From NCBI GenBank assembly GCA_927349885.1, contig OV651813.1:6091945-6155944 (forward strand): a DNA stretch of 64,000 nt. Reading direction: 5' to 3'. Positions 53,871-64,000 of this stretch are shown here, in pieces. The notes below the pieces were generated by a model. The model made no database searches. It was not told where the DNA came from and saw only the letters and a program-made list of their open reading frames with translations. A program made the translations under genes and the position numbers. This DNA is from Psylliodes chrysocephalus. Its lineage: Eukaryota; Arthropoda; Insecta; Coleoptera; Chrysomelidae. Each line of letters starts with the position of its first letter. Position 1 is the stretch's first letter.

Positions 53871-55300
53871 ATGGACACACGAATTTTGAAAAAAAAAAAA
53901 AAAAATTGAACTAGAAAATAGTATTAAGTGTATATATGAAATAACAAAAAAAAATTTGCTGATTACGCATAAATAACACAGAAAATTAAGTTAAAGCTTG
54001 CGAATTTTGGTGATTCTAACCTAAGATTTTTAGATTTTCGTGTAAGGCATATGCATGGTTGCCAAACATTTCAATTTATAACAAAATCTAGATTAATAAT
54101 TGACAGAATCGATTAGTTACTTTAATGAATTGAATACATATTGAAACAATGCTTATATCACGCATGAAACGGTAAATATTGGGAATTTATATTTTTCTTT
54201 ATAATCCAATTTTTTTTATACTTAAATTTTAGGCATTAGGAAAAATAGTACTTTTCAAATATATCACCTTATTTTTGGCGTAACATTTCCAAACACTTTA
54301 AAAAGCACAACGTTTATTAATTTATTTCGTTGCTTTTCCTAACAAAAGTTAACTTTTAATTTCCAGTCACATCCAGCGATTTTTTTATCCATTTTGATTA
54401 AATTGTACATATTAACTAAATATTAATATTACTTAATCTACAAAATAATAAACAATAATTATTTTGGGTTATCCAAAAGTTTTTAAACTTTCAAATAAGA
54501 AAATTAGTCTGACAAAACCAAAGTCAATGACTATATCAACTAAAGAGGATAGCTGAATTCATTCAATTTCTACAGAGTCCGGCGCGGCGTGACGTCATCC
54601 CTGAAAACTTTCAGCCGTCCCATTTAAAACGTACATCAATATACCTTAGTTTTAAATTACGTTTTGTTTTATTTATTTTTATACTAAAAGATATTTTAGA
54701 TATTCAAAAGATTATTTTACCAGGAGAAAATTTAACTCATATGAAAATTATAGAAGTAAATAAATATGTAAATAGAAGGAAATGAATTTAAATACTATGG
54801 CCATGTTTTCTAATTATCTTTTTAATAAACTTATATTTAAAAAATTTGACATGATAAAGTCGAAATTTATATACAGAGTGAACAAAAAGTAATATAACTT
54901 ATTTTTATGTACATACCTGATAAGTTTAAAAAAAATTGAAGAAAGTTTCATGAAATAAATCAAGTTAATAAAAAATACACCTTCGTGCTTAATAAGAAAT
55001 ACACTGGGTTGACTAGTATTCATAAATTACAAAATAATATATTTTTTAAATAGTTTTTCATACTAAATTAAATTTAAAATAAAATCGTTAAAATAATATT
55101 GAGCTAACTTTATTAGCCATTAGCCATCCATTCGTTATTTTAGAGTAATGGTGCACCTGATAAATTTCTAACTGACTTACATTGATGACTTGATTTATTT
55201 TATAAACAAAATAAAAACGTTTCCTGACATACGTACACCATAGAAGCACGTTCGTGCTACCACGTCCCAACTACCTTACATACGTCTCTCGTTGTGCATG
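53871..55300. other. No gene seen
   Basis: Very AT-rich with poly-A runs. A GC-richer patch near 54580 contains TGACGTCA. No domain was recognised in the short frames. Confidence 0.4.
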
Positions 55301-55306
55301 AGTGTG

Positions 55307-55545
55307 CGCATCCTTTTTACACTTACACCATAACAGCCAGCTATGCTCGTTCCACCAACGGACTAACAACTCCTAGCGGGAGCAGCGAGCGAAGCGAGTG
55401 TGCCCTTTTTACACCCACACCCTAGAGCCAGCTGTGCGCGTCCTACCAACAGGCTTACCACTAGATGAAAGAGCGAGCGAAGCGAGGGCGCCCTTTTCAC
55501 ACCTTCACCATAATAATCAGCTTCACTTGTTCCAACCACTGGAGG
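55307..55545. repeat. Three diverged tandem units of about 95 bp
   Basis: Each unit begins with a GCCCTTTTTACAC-like box, then CAGCTxTGCxCGTxCxACCAAC, and ends with GAGCGAGCGAAGCGAG. The first two are clear, and the third is partial and more diverged. The segment is GC-richer than its surroundings. Confidence 0.7.
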
Positions 55546-55813
55546 AAGGAAGAACGCGCCCGGCTGACGTTTCGAAATCCGCGTGCGCAAGTTTTGAAAC
55601 GTTGGCCGAAAAAGAGACCTGTCTTATAGATGTAAAAAAATATTTAAACTGGACGCATTGAAGAACTTTCTATCTGAAGTACCTACCTACCTACCTACTT
55701 TTTAATTTTTTTTAGTAAAGGGGAAACCGCTTGGCACTAGACATTTGGGTCTACATGACCGGTAGTGTCGGGCGCTACTCCAACTAAAATCCCTTCTTTC
55801 TTCTTGTTGTATC

Positions 55814-57449
55814 TCACTGCGGGGTCAATGGCAAGATCAATATGACAACCATTATTGACCCCACAGCATCTGGCATTTTATGCATTTCTTGCCCTCTCTT
55901 CCTCTGGGAAAATTCGTTCCTCGCTCTTTTTCTTGTATTATTTGTAATATGATACTCTCTTATCTTCCAAAGTTCCCTTTTGTTCTCACCATGTATTATA
56001 TTGTTTACATTTAGTCTATTGTCTATCAAAAGTCTTTCGTTTTGCCATCTTACGCACGAAAAATTGGTGTGTTCCATAGTATTTATCTCTTCACAGTAAT
56101 AACATACATTGCTTGCTTTTTCTTTATTTTGTTTGTGTACGCTCCAAAACAGCCGTGTCCATTCAGAAATTGGGTTAGGTAGTAATTGATATATTTGTGT
56201 TTGCAGCTTACCCAGGCCCCTAGATTTGGGATTACCTGCTTCGTTCATTGCCCTTTTGTGTTGCTTTGGTCCCATTTGTTTTGCCATCTATTTAGTGTAC
56301 TAATTCTTGCGTTTATTCTTCCTTGTTCACTGTTGTCGTGTTTAGTTATTATGCTTCTCTCTTCGGCAAGTAGATCTACAGGGATAATTCCTGCGATTGC
56401 ATATGTGGCATCTCTTGAGATGGTCTTATATCCCATGATTACTCTCAACAACATATTTCGTGTGTTCTAACAAATATATCTCTGTACTTTTGGACACTCA
56501 GAACTTCTGCCTAGCAGTGTGGATTGAGCTACATTACCGTAAAGCATCCCCTTGTAGCTCCCTGGACCATTTAGGTTCGGAAGTATCCTTGTCAGAGCGC
56601 TGATCATCTTTGTGGTTTTCTCCACTGTCCTACTGATGTGATTCCTAAAGGTTCCGCCCTTGTCAATCCAGATACCCAAATATTTTAAGCTGTTTTTGGC
56701 CTCTATTCTGGTTCCTCCAATATTGAATACTACTCCTCTTTCCCTTAATTACAATTGCTTTTGTTTTGTGCACAACTAACTCCAATTTGTTCTTGCTCAC
56801 CCAGAATCTTATCTCGTCCAGACCTTCGTTTTCATTATATATTAGATTTATTGTGTCCTTCGCTATGACCACTAGAGCTAGGTCTTCCGCATATGCTATA
56901 GTATTTCAATCTCCAAAACAGGATTCCACAGAATAGGTCCCAATAGAGAGTCTTGAAGCACTCCTTGCGTTATATCCATGGGGTTTCCCTCTATGACAAT
57001 TTTTCTGGCTGTGAAGTAGTTTTGTACCAGGGCAATAAGGTATTGTGATATCTGCAAAGTTTTCAATCTTCCTATTATATTTTTCTATGATGCGATGTTG
57101 AATGCATTTTTAATATCTAATGTGTTACTGTGTTCCTCTTTTTTTCTTACCCTTTCTATAACCTCTCCTACTGCCATTGGAGCGGATCTGCCTTTTCTAA
57201 ATTCAAACTGTCTGTCTGATATCCCATTTTTGGCTTCCAATTCTTTCTCGAGTCTACTTTTGATAATTTGCTCATATATTTTTCTCATTACACTTATGAG
57301 ACAGATGGGTCTGTATTTTTGCTTTTCAGGGCTATTTCCTTTGGAATGAGTATTACCTCTTCTTTTTGAAAGTCTGTTGGTAACATTTTTTCTACAATTA
57401 GGTTGTTTAGGATTTTCATCAAAATATTTCTCATTGTAAATATTACAAA
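55814..57449 (-). mobile_element. R1-clade LINE relic, 3' part
   Basis: The minus strand, from high to low, reads ILMKILNNLIVEKMLPTDF, RQFEFRKGRSAPMAVGE (RT), AYAEDLALVVIAKDT (YxxD box with AED), VSKNKLELVVHKTKAI, YKTISRDATYAIAGIIPVDL and PNPISEWTRLFW, then CYYCEEINTMEHTNFSC, the CCHC end typical of R1. Frames are broken at many places. The upstream part continues at 59525 after a nested CR1-type LINE. Confidence 0.82.
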
Positions 57450-57459
57450 CAATTAAGAA

Positions 57460-59524
57460 ATTTTATAAATAATGCAATTAAAACAGAAAAAAAAAGTGTA
57501 TTTAGAACAAAAACTTCGTAATTCTGACTCTAAAACTAAATGGAAAATACTACATAATATATTAGCAAGCAAAACTGAGGAAATAAATTTTAATTTTCTT
57601 GCAGATGCAAATCAAATTAATAATCATTTTTTAAAAATTTCCAACGTAGTTACTCCTGCAAATCAACAACTAGCTCAGTTTTATAGTAATAATAACGTGC
57701 AAAATGGCATTATGCATTTTTCATTCCATGAAGTAAATGAATTTCAGATTTCAAAAATTATTTTAAATATAAAACCACAAGCATGTGGTTCAGGCAGAAT
57801 TAATATAAAAATCTTACAATTAATGTGTCCCTTTCTGATTCCATACATAACACATATAATTAACCACTGTTTAATAAACTCAGTTTTTCCAGAATGATGG
57901 AAGGAAGGGTTAGTACTGCCTATCCTAAAAACGAAACCGTTGGAAAGTGTATCTGATTTACGTCCTATTACCATTTTACCAACCATTTCCAAAGTTTTAG
58001 AAAGAGTTGTCGAGCAACAAATACGTGATCATTTAAACAAATATCACATACTTCCACACACACAATCAGGATTCAGACCAGGATATAGTTGCGGTACAGC
58101 CTTATCTAATATCACAGATGATATCTTAAAACAACGAGATAATGGTAAAATTGGAGTATTAGTTTTATTAGATTACAGCAAGGCATTCGACATGATCAAT
58201 CATGACTTATTATTAACAATTTTAAATTTCATAAGATTTGAGAACTATACATTTTTTTAGAAATTATTTACAGGAAGATGTCAAAGAGTAGTATTTAATG
58301 GAAGCAAATCAAATGCTGGCCCCGTAATGCGTGGAGTGGCACAAGGATCCATTTTAGGCCCTTTATTTTACACCATTTATACTAATAATTTGGTATCAGT
58401 TATAAGTAGATGCAGCATCCATATGTATGCTGATGATACTCAACTATACTACTTCTTTGACCCGTCTGAAATTACAGCCTCAGAAAAAATTATTAATGAT
58501 GATGTCAATGCATTAGTAGAGTTCTCATCTAGTCACGACCTTGTAATTAACATGTCTAAGTCAACTGTTCTAACATTCGGACCCAAGAGTAACCATGTTT
58601 GCAATATCAAAATTAAAAACAACTTATTGCCATTATCTGACTTTGCTAAAAATTTAGGTATAGTATTTAATAATAAACTTAAATTTGATCGTCACGTTTC
58701 TCATATTCTGCAAAAATCATATGGAAAGCTGAAACTCTTTTATACCAATAGACAAGTCTGAAATTCAAACTTAAATGAGGAACTCTGTGACTCTATGGTA
58801 TTATCACTTGCAAACTACTGCGATTATGTTTACGGCCCCTGCTGTCTTGAGTGTGTAAAAAGAAGGAGGCTCCAAAAATTGCAAAACTCATGTTTAAGGC
58901 TAACTTAAGGCATCCGTAAATTTGATAGAATTTCCCGCACCTTAAAATTAGCTAAATGGCTAAACATGGAAAATCGTAGAAAAGCGCATGCTCTGTGTTT
59001 TTGTTTCATAAAATATTATCTACACATTCTCCGACGTACCTTTTTGACAAAATTAGATTTAGGCCCGACATTCACAACACTTGTATGAATATACATAGAA
59101 AGGATCTCATAGATATCCCTAAACGTAAAACATTTAAATTTAAAAATTCTTTCTCTTATCAGATTGCAAAACATTATAATGAAATTCCAAATGAATTTAA
59201 AAAATGTCCTTGCCACGTTATAAAAAGCATATAACTAAGCTATTGTTTGAAGAACAATGCGTTATTTTTTCAAATCCTTCCAAATGCTAAATTGAATAAA
59301 TGTAAAAAATTGTAAACCATGTTGATAAAAATGTTAAAAAAACCTGTTAAAAAAAGTGTTTTGTTGTGTTTTTTTTACTTTCATGTAGGCTTTTGAGGAA
59401 GAACAGTTTTTAAATGATCATCATAAGTCCTTTCGACCGTTTGTATTTTTATTTACTTTGTAAAGTTGTTTGTAAATGGATAATATGAGGTCAATAAAAT
59501 TTATTATTACTATTATTGTTATTA
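57460..59524 (+). mobile_element. CR1-type LINE, 5'-truncated, nested in the R1 relic
   Basis: The plus strand reads ADANQINNHFLKISN, SDLRPITILPTISKVLERV, LPHTQSGFRPGYSC, VLLDYSKAFDMINHD, RGVAQGSILGPLFYTIY, HMYADDTQLYYFF and FAKNLGIVFNNKLKFD, with a few stops between the pieces. It ends in a tail GTCAATAAAATTTATTATTAC plus ATTATTGTTATTAG. It is the same family group as 11256-13226. The R1 relic is on both sides. Confidence 0.87.
57472..58761 (+). pseudogene. CR1-type reverse transcriptase with stops
   Basis: Three open pieces (57472-57897, 57940-58260, 58327-58761) cover the fingers, palm and start of the thumb of the RT, with the catalytic acids in LDYSKAFD and YADD intact. A TGA at 57895 and a TAG at 58258 break it, and the C-terminal part continues in other frames to about 59234. 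It would copy the element RNA at a nicked target. Confidence 0.85.
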
Positions 59525-59935
59525 GATTCCGAGGGCTGTACTTATTGAATATTTTCAAAGTTTCTGGTAACAGGCCATCTACTCCTGTGGCTTTATCCTC
59601 TTTTAACTTATCTGTTGCTTCCTTTAGTTCCTCAACAGATATTTCTGGGCCATCCTTGTCCTTCTTGTTTCGTTACATCTCTTTGCTATCTTTCCCCCAG
59701 TACGGTTGATTCTTCCATTCCCTCCTGGTTCCGGTTATGCATTTATCTTGTATTTCTTTTAGTTTTCTTACCGTTCTTCTGTGTCACAGGTTTTCAAATT
59801 ACTCCATATCCTTTTGTAATTCTTCCTCCAGCTTTGTCTTGTTTATCTTCCTTCCTGTCTTTCCAGTTTTTGATTTTTCTTGCAACGTCTCAGAGCTCGT
59901 GTGTGAGTTTTTGGCCCAAAGCTCAATCACCGTGA
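59525..59935 (-). mobile_element. R1-clade LINE relic, upstream part
   Basis: The minus strand reads ISVEELKEATDKLKEDKATG, then VDGLLPETLKIFNKYSPRN, the start of the RT region (the KAPGxDGIPxExLK block). It is followed at 57449 by the rest of the R1 sequence once the CR1-type insertion is removed. The part beyond 59700 is more decayed. Confidence 0.75.
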
Positions 59936-60160
59936 CAGAACAGCTGCTTTATTCACCCTATTTAGCCCCTCGCGACTTCTGAGCCTCACAACTGAAGATT
60001 TTCAGCGATCTTATCAAAAGTGGAAACGGCGTTGGCAGAAGTGCATCTTGTCTCAGTGGGAGTACTTTGAAGGATACCATATTAAAATACCTGAATAATT
60101 AATTGTAAAATAAAGTTATTATTCCACTTTTATACGTATTTTCCGGACAAACCTCGTATT
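59925..60160 (+). pseudogene. Classical mariner transposase C-terminus
   Basis: The plus strand reads EQLLYSPYLAPRDF, the last catalytic Asp box of mariner transposases (SPxLAPxD). After frame changes it gives DFQRSYQKWKRRWQKCIL and SQWEYFEGYHIKIPE, the conserved end of the protein. The rest of the element is missing. Confidence 0.75.
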
Positions 60161-61424
60161 ACAGTACATGATATACACAGTAATTGGGAGGTACTTGCTA
60201 ATTGCGCGAAAGGTGGGGGTGGGTACTTAGGATAATTATTAATTACCCAATTACCTCTCTCTGTACTTTTGACCTTGATCCAGAACTGGCCAATCTCATC
60301 TATTTCCGTAACTTTCTGATTCTATAATTAATTATTTATAATATATACTTGTTTCATTATTATTTAATTAATTAGTTTGGTTTTTGGGAACCGGATCAGC
60401 CTGATGAATTAGTGGATGTATTTCCAACAAATACCTATTATACAGATTTTTCTCCCTATATGTACATATATTTCAAAAACGTCCTGTATTTAAGTCTCAA
60501 TTGTTTGTAACTTTGATATCAATACGACAGAAATCGTGGTAAATACCCGGATAATTCCGTTTTATCAGATACAATTCAAATCTCCCTTCAGACTGAGCTT
60601 TAATAATTAAACGATTGCGAGCCCCTTATTACATCTAACGACGCTATACATAAATCATAATATAGAAATAGAGTTATATAGAGGAGCTCGGGGTGTAATT
60701 TTGCTTTTCAGCTAGGAGCAAAACGGGAATCTGGAGTCTCGGCGGCAAATCCCCAAACGTCGTCAGCTAGGATTCGAACGTACCAATCCCTAATTTCATT
60801 TTATATTCAATTCAGTCAAATTGAGACAGAGATGAATTTCACTGTAGCGTATCAGACACAAAATATTACTAATATAGGGTGTTTTAAAACTTATTATATG
60901 GAGAAATCAAATAAAATTTTATTAAAAACATACTTCTGGATATTTTAAATATGTCGCTCATTAAAGAATTTATGAAACAGCCTGTATTCCAATTTTGGCG
61001 TCGATATAAACTGTAGTCGAACGAAATTACATTTTTATTTTTATAAATCTCCGCTGCTTGTAAATCATCTCTCTAAATTACGAATTTTCTGCTGAAATAA
61101 CTGAGTGAAACCGTCAGGCATCAGGATATCAGGAATTTTAATAAAGTACGTCATCCTTCCTGGCAGGCAGACTTTAATTTCACCGGGATTATTTTTAAAT
61201 TACTTTCCTTAATTTTAATGCCTTGATAGGGTTAAAAATGAACTCCTGTTAGCTAAACTGAGTGTACAACATTCTTTGTACAATCGTTCCTTATGGTGTT
61301 AAAATTTCCCATAAAACGACGAAATTGTGAAAAATTTGATATTTAATAGTTAGAGCTTTTTTACAGTTCGAAATTTTTTTTGCAAATAAATTTGCGGTAA
61401 TTCCTATTAATAGTATAACAAATT
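60161..61424. other. No gene seen; MITE-like ends
   Basis: Contains AGGGTGTTTTAAAACTTA near 60881 and ACAGCCTGTATTCCA near 60978, which look like mariner MITE ends, and a short inverted repeat near 60180-60270 (AGTAATTGGGAGGTAC / CCAATTACCT). No gene. Confidence 0.4.
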
Positions 61425-61507
61425 GGCATAGGCATTCCAACGACCTGTCAGTGGGAACTGACAGTTTAGATATGGCAACCTTGTGGGTCTGTAGTCATTG
61501 ATAACTG
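61425..61507 (-). repeat. Dispersed repeat copy shared with 32083-32145
   Basis: The reverse complement has GGTTGCCATATCTAAACTG and GACAGGTCGTTGGAATGCC, in the same order as near 32083. It lies next to the end of the following LINE. Confidence 0.7.
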
Positions 61508-61519
61508 GATTTAATTTTA

Positions 61520-62700
61520 GAAGGTGAGTGGATGAGGTTTTTGTTAATTTCTTTTAATCACTATTAATTAAATTAGAAGATTCTACTAAATTTTCATATT
61601 TAAAAGAAAAGTATATTTGCGTATCATCAGCATAAAAGTGGTAGTTACAATATTTTAGAGAGTATTGAAAGTTACTAGTATACATAGTGTATAATAGTGG
61701 ACCAAGAATACTGCCTTGAGGAAGTCCTAGTTTTAATTTAATTTTTTGCGACTTGTTTTTGCCTATTTGTACTCTTTGACAATGCCATATAATGAGTGAT
61801 TGACAGCAGTATTTGATGATTTAACATATCAAAGGTTTTCGAATAATCTAGTAAAACTAACACACTTATTGTATTGTTATATTCAGCTTGAATCAAATCA
61901 TCAACTACGTCAGCAAGGGCAGTGGCACAACTATGTCCACTGCGAAACCCAGATTGTTTTAAAGGTAATATATTAAATTTATTTAGATGTTCTCTTATTT
62001 GCCCATCTAAAATCTTCTCCAATACTATCGATAACACGGGCAGAATACTAATAGACCTTAAATGATATAGATCAGTAGGTGAGCTTATTTTAGGTATCGG
62101 AATAATATTAGCGAATTACCACTACAAGGGAAAATTAGAGGACAAAATGGACTGATTTATAATATTTGTAATATAAGGAATTATAAATGGAGAGAAAAGT
62201 AACAATATATCGATATTCATATTAATGGTACCATAAGCTCTCGATTTAATATTTAAAATTATATTTGATAAATATATTCTGTAGCAAGTGTAAATTCAAG
62301 AGGACCATTTATATTATTTTTTATTTGAGAATTGTAGTAACTAATTATGTCATAATTCGGTTGTTTATTTTCGATGCTAGTAAAATGATTGTTAATAATT
62401 TCAACATTATTTAAATGAGAAGGAATATCGTTATTTTTATTTTTTGTGATATTTAATTTTTTTAATTTATTCCAAGTTTTTTTAGTATTTGAATTTGCAA
62501 ACTGCCTTTTTCATTTTTTATTGCAATTAGTTATTTATAATAGGACCAATTAGCTGGAGTACTATAATTTTTAAATTTTCTTAATGCTTTGTCTCTTAGA
62601 TTTTGCATGAATTTTATGTTTTCAGTAATCCATGGTGCATATGGTTTTTTACCTATACGAATAGTTTTGATAGGAGCATGAATATCAAGTAATTTATATC
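61520..62700 (-). mobile_element. CR1-type LINE relic, truncated both ends
   Basis: The minus strand from 62690 reads APIKTIRIGKKPYAPWITE and FMQNLRDKALRKFKNYST. At 62037-61738 it reads LPLKQSGFRSGHSC and LVLLDYSKTFDMLNH, then LGLPQGSILGPLLYTMY, followed by FYADDTQIYFSF near 61620. It stops at about 61520. The opening wording matches the start of the LINE at 13226. There are several frameshifts. Confidence 0.82.
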
Positions 62701-62952
62701 ATTGACTATGAAACCACCAAGCCCACGTTGTTACCATATTATAACCTATCATGTGCTTGTCATTTCAAACGGGCAGCCATTTTGTTTGGAATGCCTAATT
62801 ACAACTGGGTAAAGGTAAATGGGAAGTAAACTCACTCGACGCCATCTTGTTATTAAAATTTACTAGGTTAGGTAAGGTTGAAAATGAGTAGGATGATCTC
62901 ATCGCCTTCCATTGCGACGCAGATGGGTCGATTATGGCTCATGACTAACTTA

Positions 62953-63343
62953 AGCCGGGATCCAACGGCGCGTGGAGTGGCACTCCACGCGTCAAACTTG
63001 CCAGTTCCCGCTTCGTTGGATAGGGCAGGCTTGCCAATCTTCGGTCGGCGCGATGAGTCCCGTCGTCTGTCGGTAAATCAACACGGTTCAAAGGGGCGCG
63101 GACGTTGGCGCGCAACACGTACTTACAGCTCCAACGGCTCGGCTAGGAGCGTGGTACTGTCAGTGCCGTGCTAACTTTCACCATGGAGTGGTCTAACGAA
63201 GTGGTGTTAGAATATTTATCATTCTGTGAAACCGAGCCGATTATTTTTTGTCGTCTTGCCATCCTGTAATAGGCGCGTGTCCAAGTCTGGATTGCCACTT
63301 ACGCGCCGAGGAGTGCCACTCCACGCGCCCTTGGATCCCGGCT
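62953..63343. mobile_element. 391-bp TIR element with TA duplication
   Basis: The ends AGCCGGGATCCAACGGCG and (reverse complement) AGCCGGGATCCAAGGGCG are inverted and continue CGTGGAGTGGCACTCC on both sides. TA flanks it (62951-62952 and 63344-63345). It is GC-rich compared with its surroundings. Open frames across it are by-products. Confidence 0.82.
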
Positions 63344-63619
63344 TATAGTTCACCGTACAAGCCACACCTTTTGATGAAGGCCATGGTTGAATTGGATGAG
63401 ACTTGTTTAAAGTCGGTAAGCTCCAATCGGGCAAATCCGATATTTGTTAAGATTTACTAACGTCACTTCGCTTCCAGACCCTTACTTTTTATTCAACGTA
63501 TGAAGACTCTAGTCTTCATAATTCAACGTTATATGCTTCTAATTCATTGATAAATTTGGGTTTACGTTTTCTAGTATTTTATGAGCGAAAAGACTTAAAT
63601 AATACGTAAATATTCAAGG

Positions 63620-63960
63620 ATTATATACCAAGACCTTGATAATAGTCGGCTATTTTTGTTGAATCTAAATCTCGAGAATATTTTAATATCAATTTGAAGA
63701 GACATAATTTTTGGCATTAATAATCTGATTAGAGCCCAAGAGCTTTAGCTCGAGGGCTTTAATCAATTGATTATTAATACCAAAATTATGTAGAATGAAA
63801 TTGTAAAATGTTCTAGAAATTTAGCAACTTCAAAAATAGTAGAATATTAATCAAATTTATATTTGGAACGACTATTTCACTAGACCAAATATCAACTATT
63901 TCTCTAGAGAAATAGTAGCTGGGATATTTGGTCCAGAGTCTAGGGAGATAGTCAAAAATA
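63620..63960. repeat. Dispersed palindromic repeat
   Basis: A palindrome around 63740-63785 (GAGCCCAAGAGCTTTAGCTC / GAGGGCTTTAATCAATTG) and another around 63890-63945 (GACCAAATATCAACTATTTC and its complement). The left part matches the repeat at 53735. Confidence 0.65.
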
Positions 63961-64000
63961 AATGTTTATCTAAAATCATAATTTTTACCCATTTAGGTAT

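Noticed and set aside
60740..60790. GGATTCGAAC motif resembling a tRNA T-arm
   Set aside because: No matching acceptor stem, D-arm or anticodon arm could be folded around it.
62878..63460. Open frames on both strands near the end
   Set aside because: They span the ends of the TA-flanked GC-rich element; no domain seen.

Overview
The window is a stretch of a large, AT-rich, transposon-packed animal genome, almost certainly an insect. The evidence is an interrupted metazoan gene with GT-AG introns, together with R1/I-type, CR1-type and RTE-type LINEs, hAT, mariner, piggyBac, P-superfamily and Crypton remains. A beetle with an expanded genome would fit, but the sequence alone does not fix the order. 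Bacterial features (operons, ribosome binding sites, CRISPR arrays) are absent.

The one convincing host gene is IBTK (inhibitor of Bruton tyrosine kinase; ankyrin + RCC1 + BTB protein) on the minus strand. I rebuilt seven coding exons with consistent splice sites and phases: 21868-21529, 15050-14796, 14395-14220, 13967-13585, 13528-13367, 7150-6838 and 4476-3736. They sum to 2370 nt (790 codons) and run from the start codon into the second BTB domain. The rest of the gene lies beyond position 1. Its introns hold most of the transposons of the first third of the window. Intron 5 contains a near-complete CR1-type reverse transcriptase in the sense orientation, two plus-strand LINE relics and two MITEs. 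Intron 6 contains a LINE relic with a 524-bp tandem duplication. Intron 1 contains a P-superfamily THAP relic, a hairpin and a 700-bp 10-mer minisatellite.

From 22.5 kb to the end I see no secure host coding gene. A CpG-rich block at 25.5-25.95 kb ending in a perfect splice donor may be a non-coding first exon of a plus-strand gene. The rest is nested mobile DNA: a GTF2IRD2-like hAT (23.3-25.2 kb), a deleted piggyBac with TTAA duplications (26.35-27.25 kb), an RTE-like LINE (28.1-30.6 kb), a region with 25/51-bp repeats (31-33.1 kb), and a dispersed repeat split by a solo LTR (34.7-35.9 kb). Next come a 3.14-kb unit with two LTRs in inverted orientation and a 5-bp target duplication (36.0-39.2 kb), a 1.96-kb element with 8-bp target duplication and GGATCTCC subterminal arrays (40.3-42.2 kb), and THAP/P relics plus a 450-bp palindrome (43.5-44.7 kb). 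These are followed by an IS630-like relic split by an intact-looking mariner-type element (44.8-47.3 kb), a Crypton with a nested hAT MITE (48.7-50.5 kb), an R1 LINE split by a CR1-type LINE (55.8-59.9 kb), and a last truncated CR1-type LINE (61.5-62.7 kb).

The most unusual objects are the inverted-LTR unit, the 8-bp-TSD element with subterminal repeat arrays, and the complete DUF4817-type mariner relative with 34-bp perfect terminal repeats.
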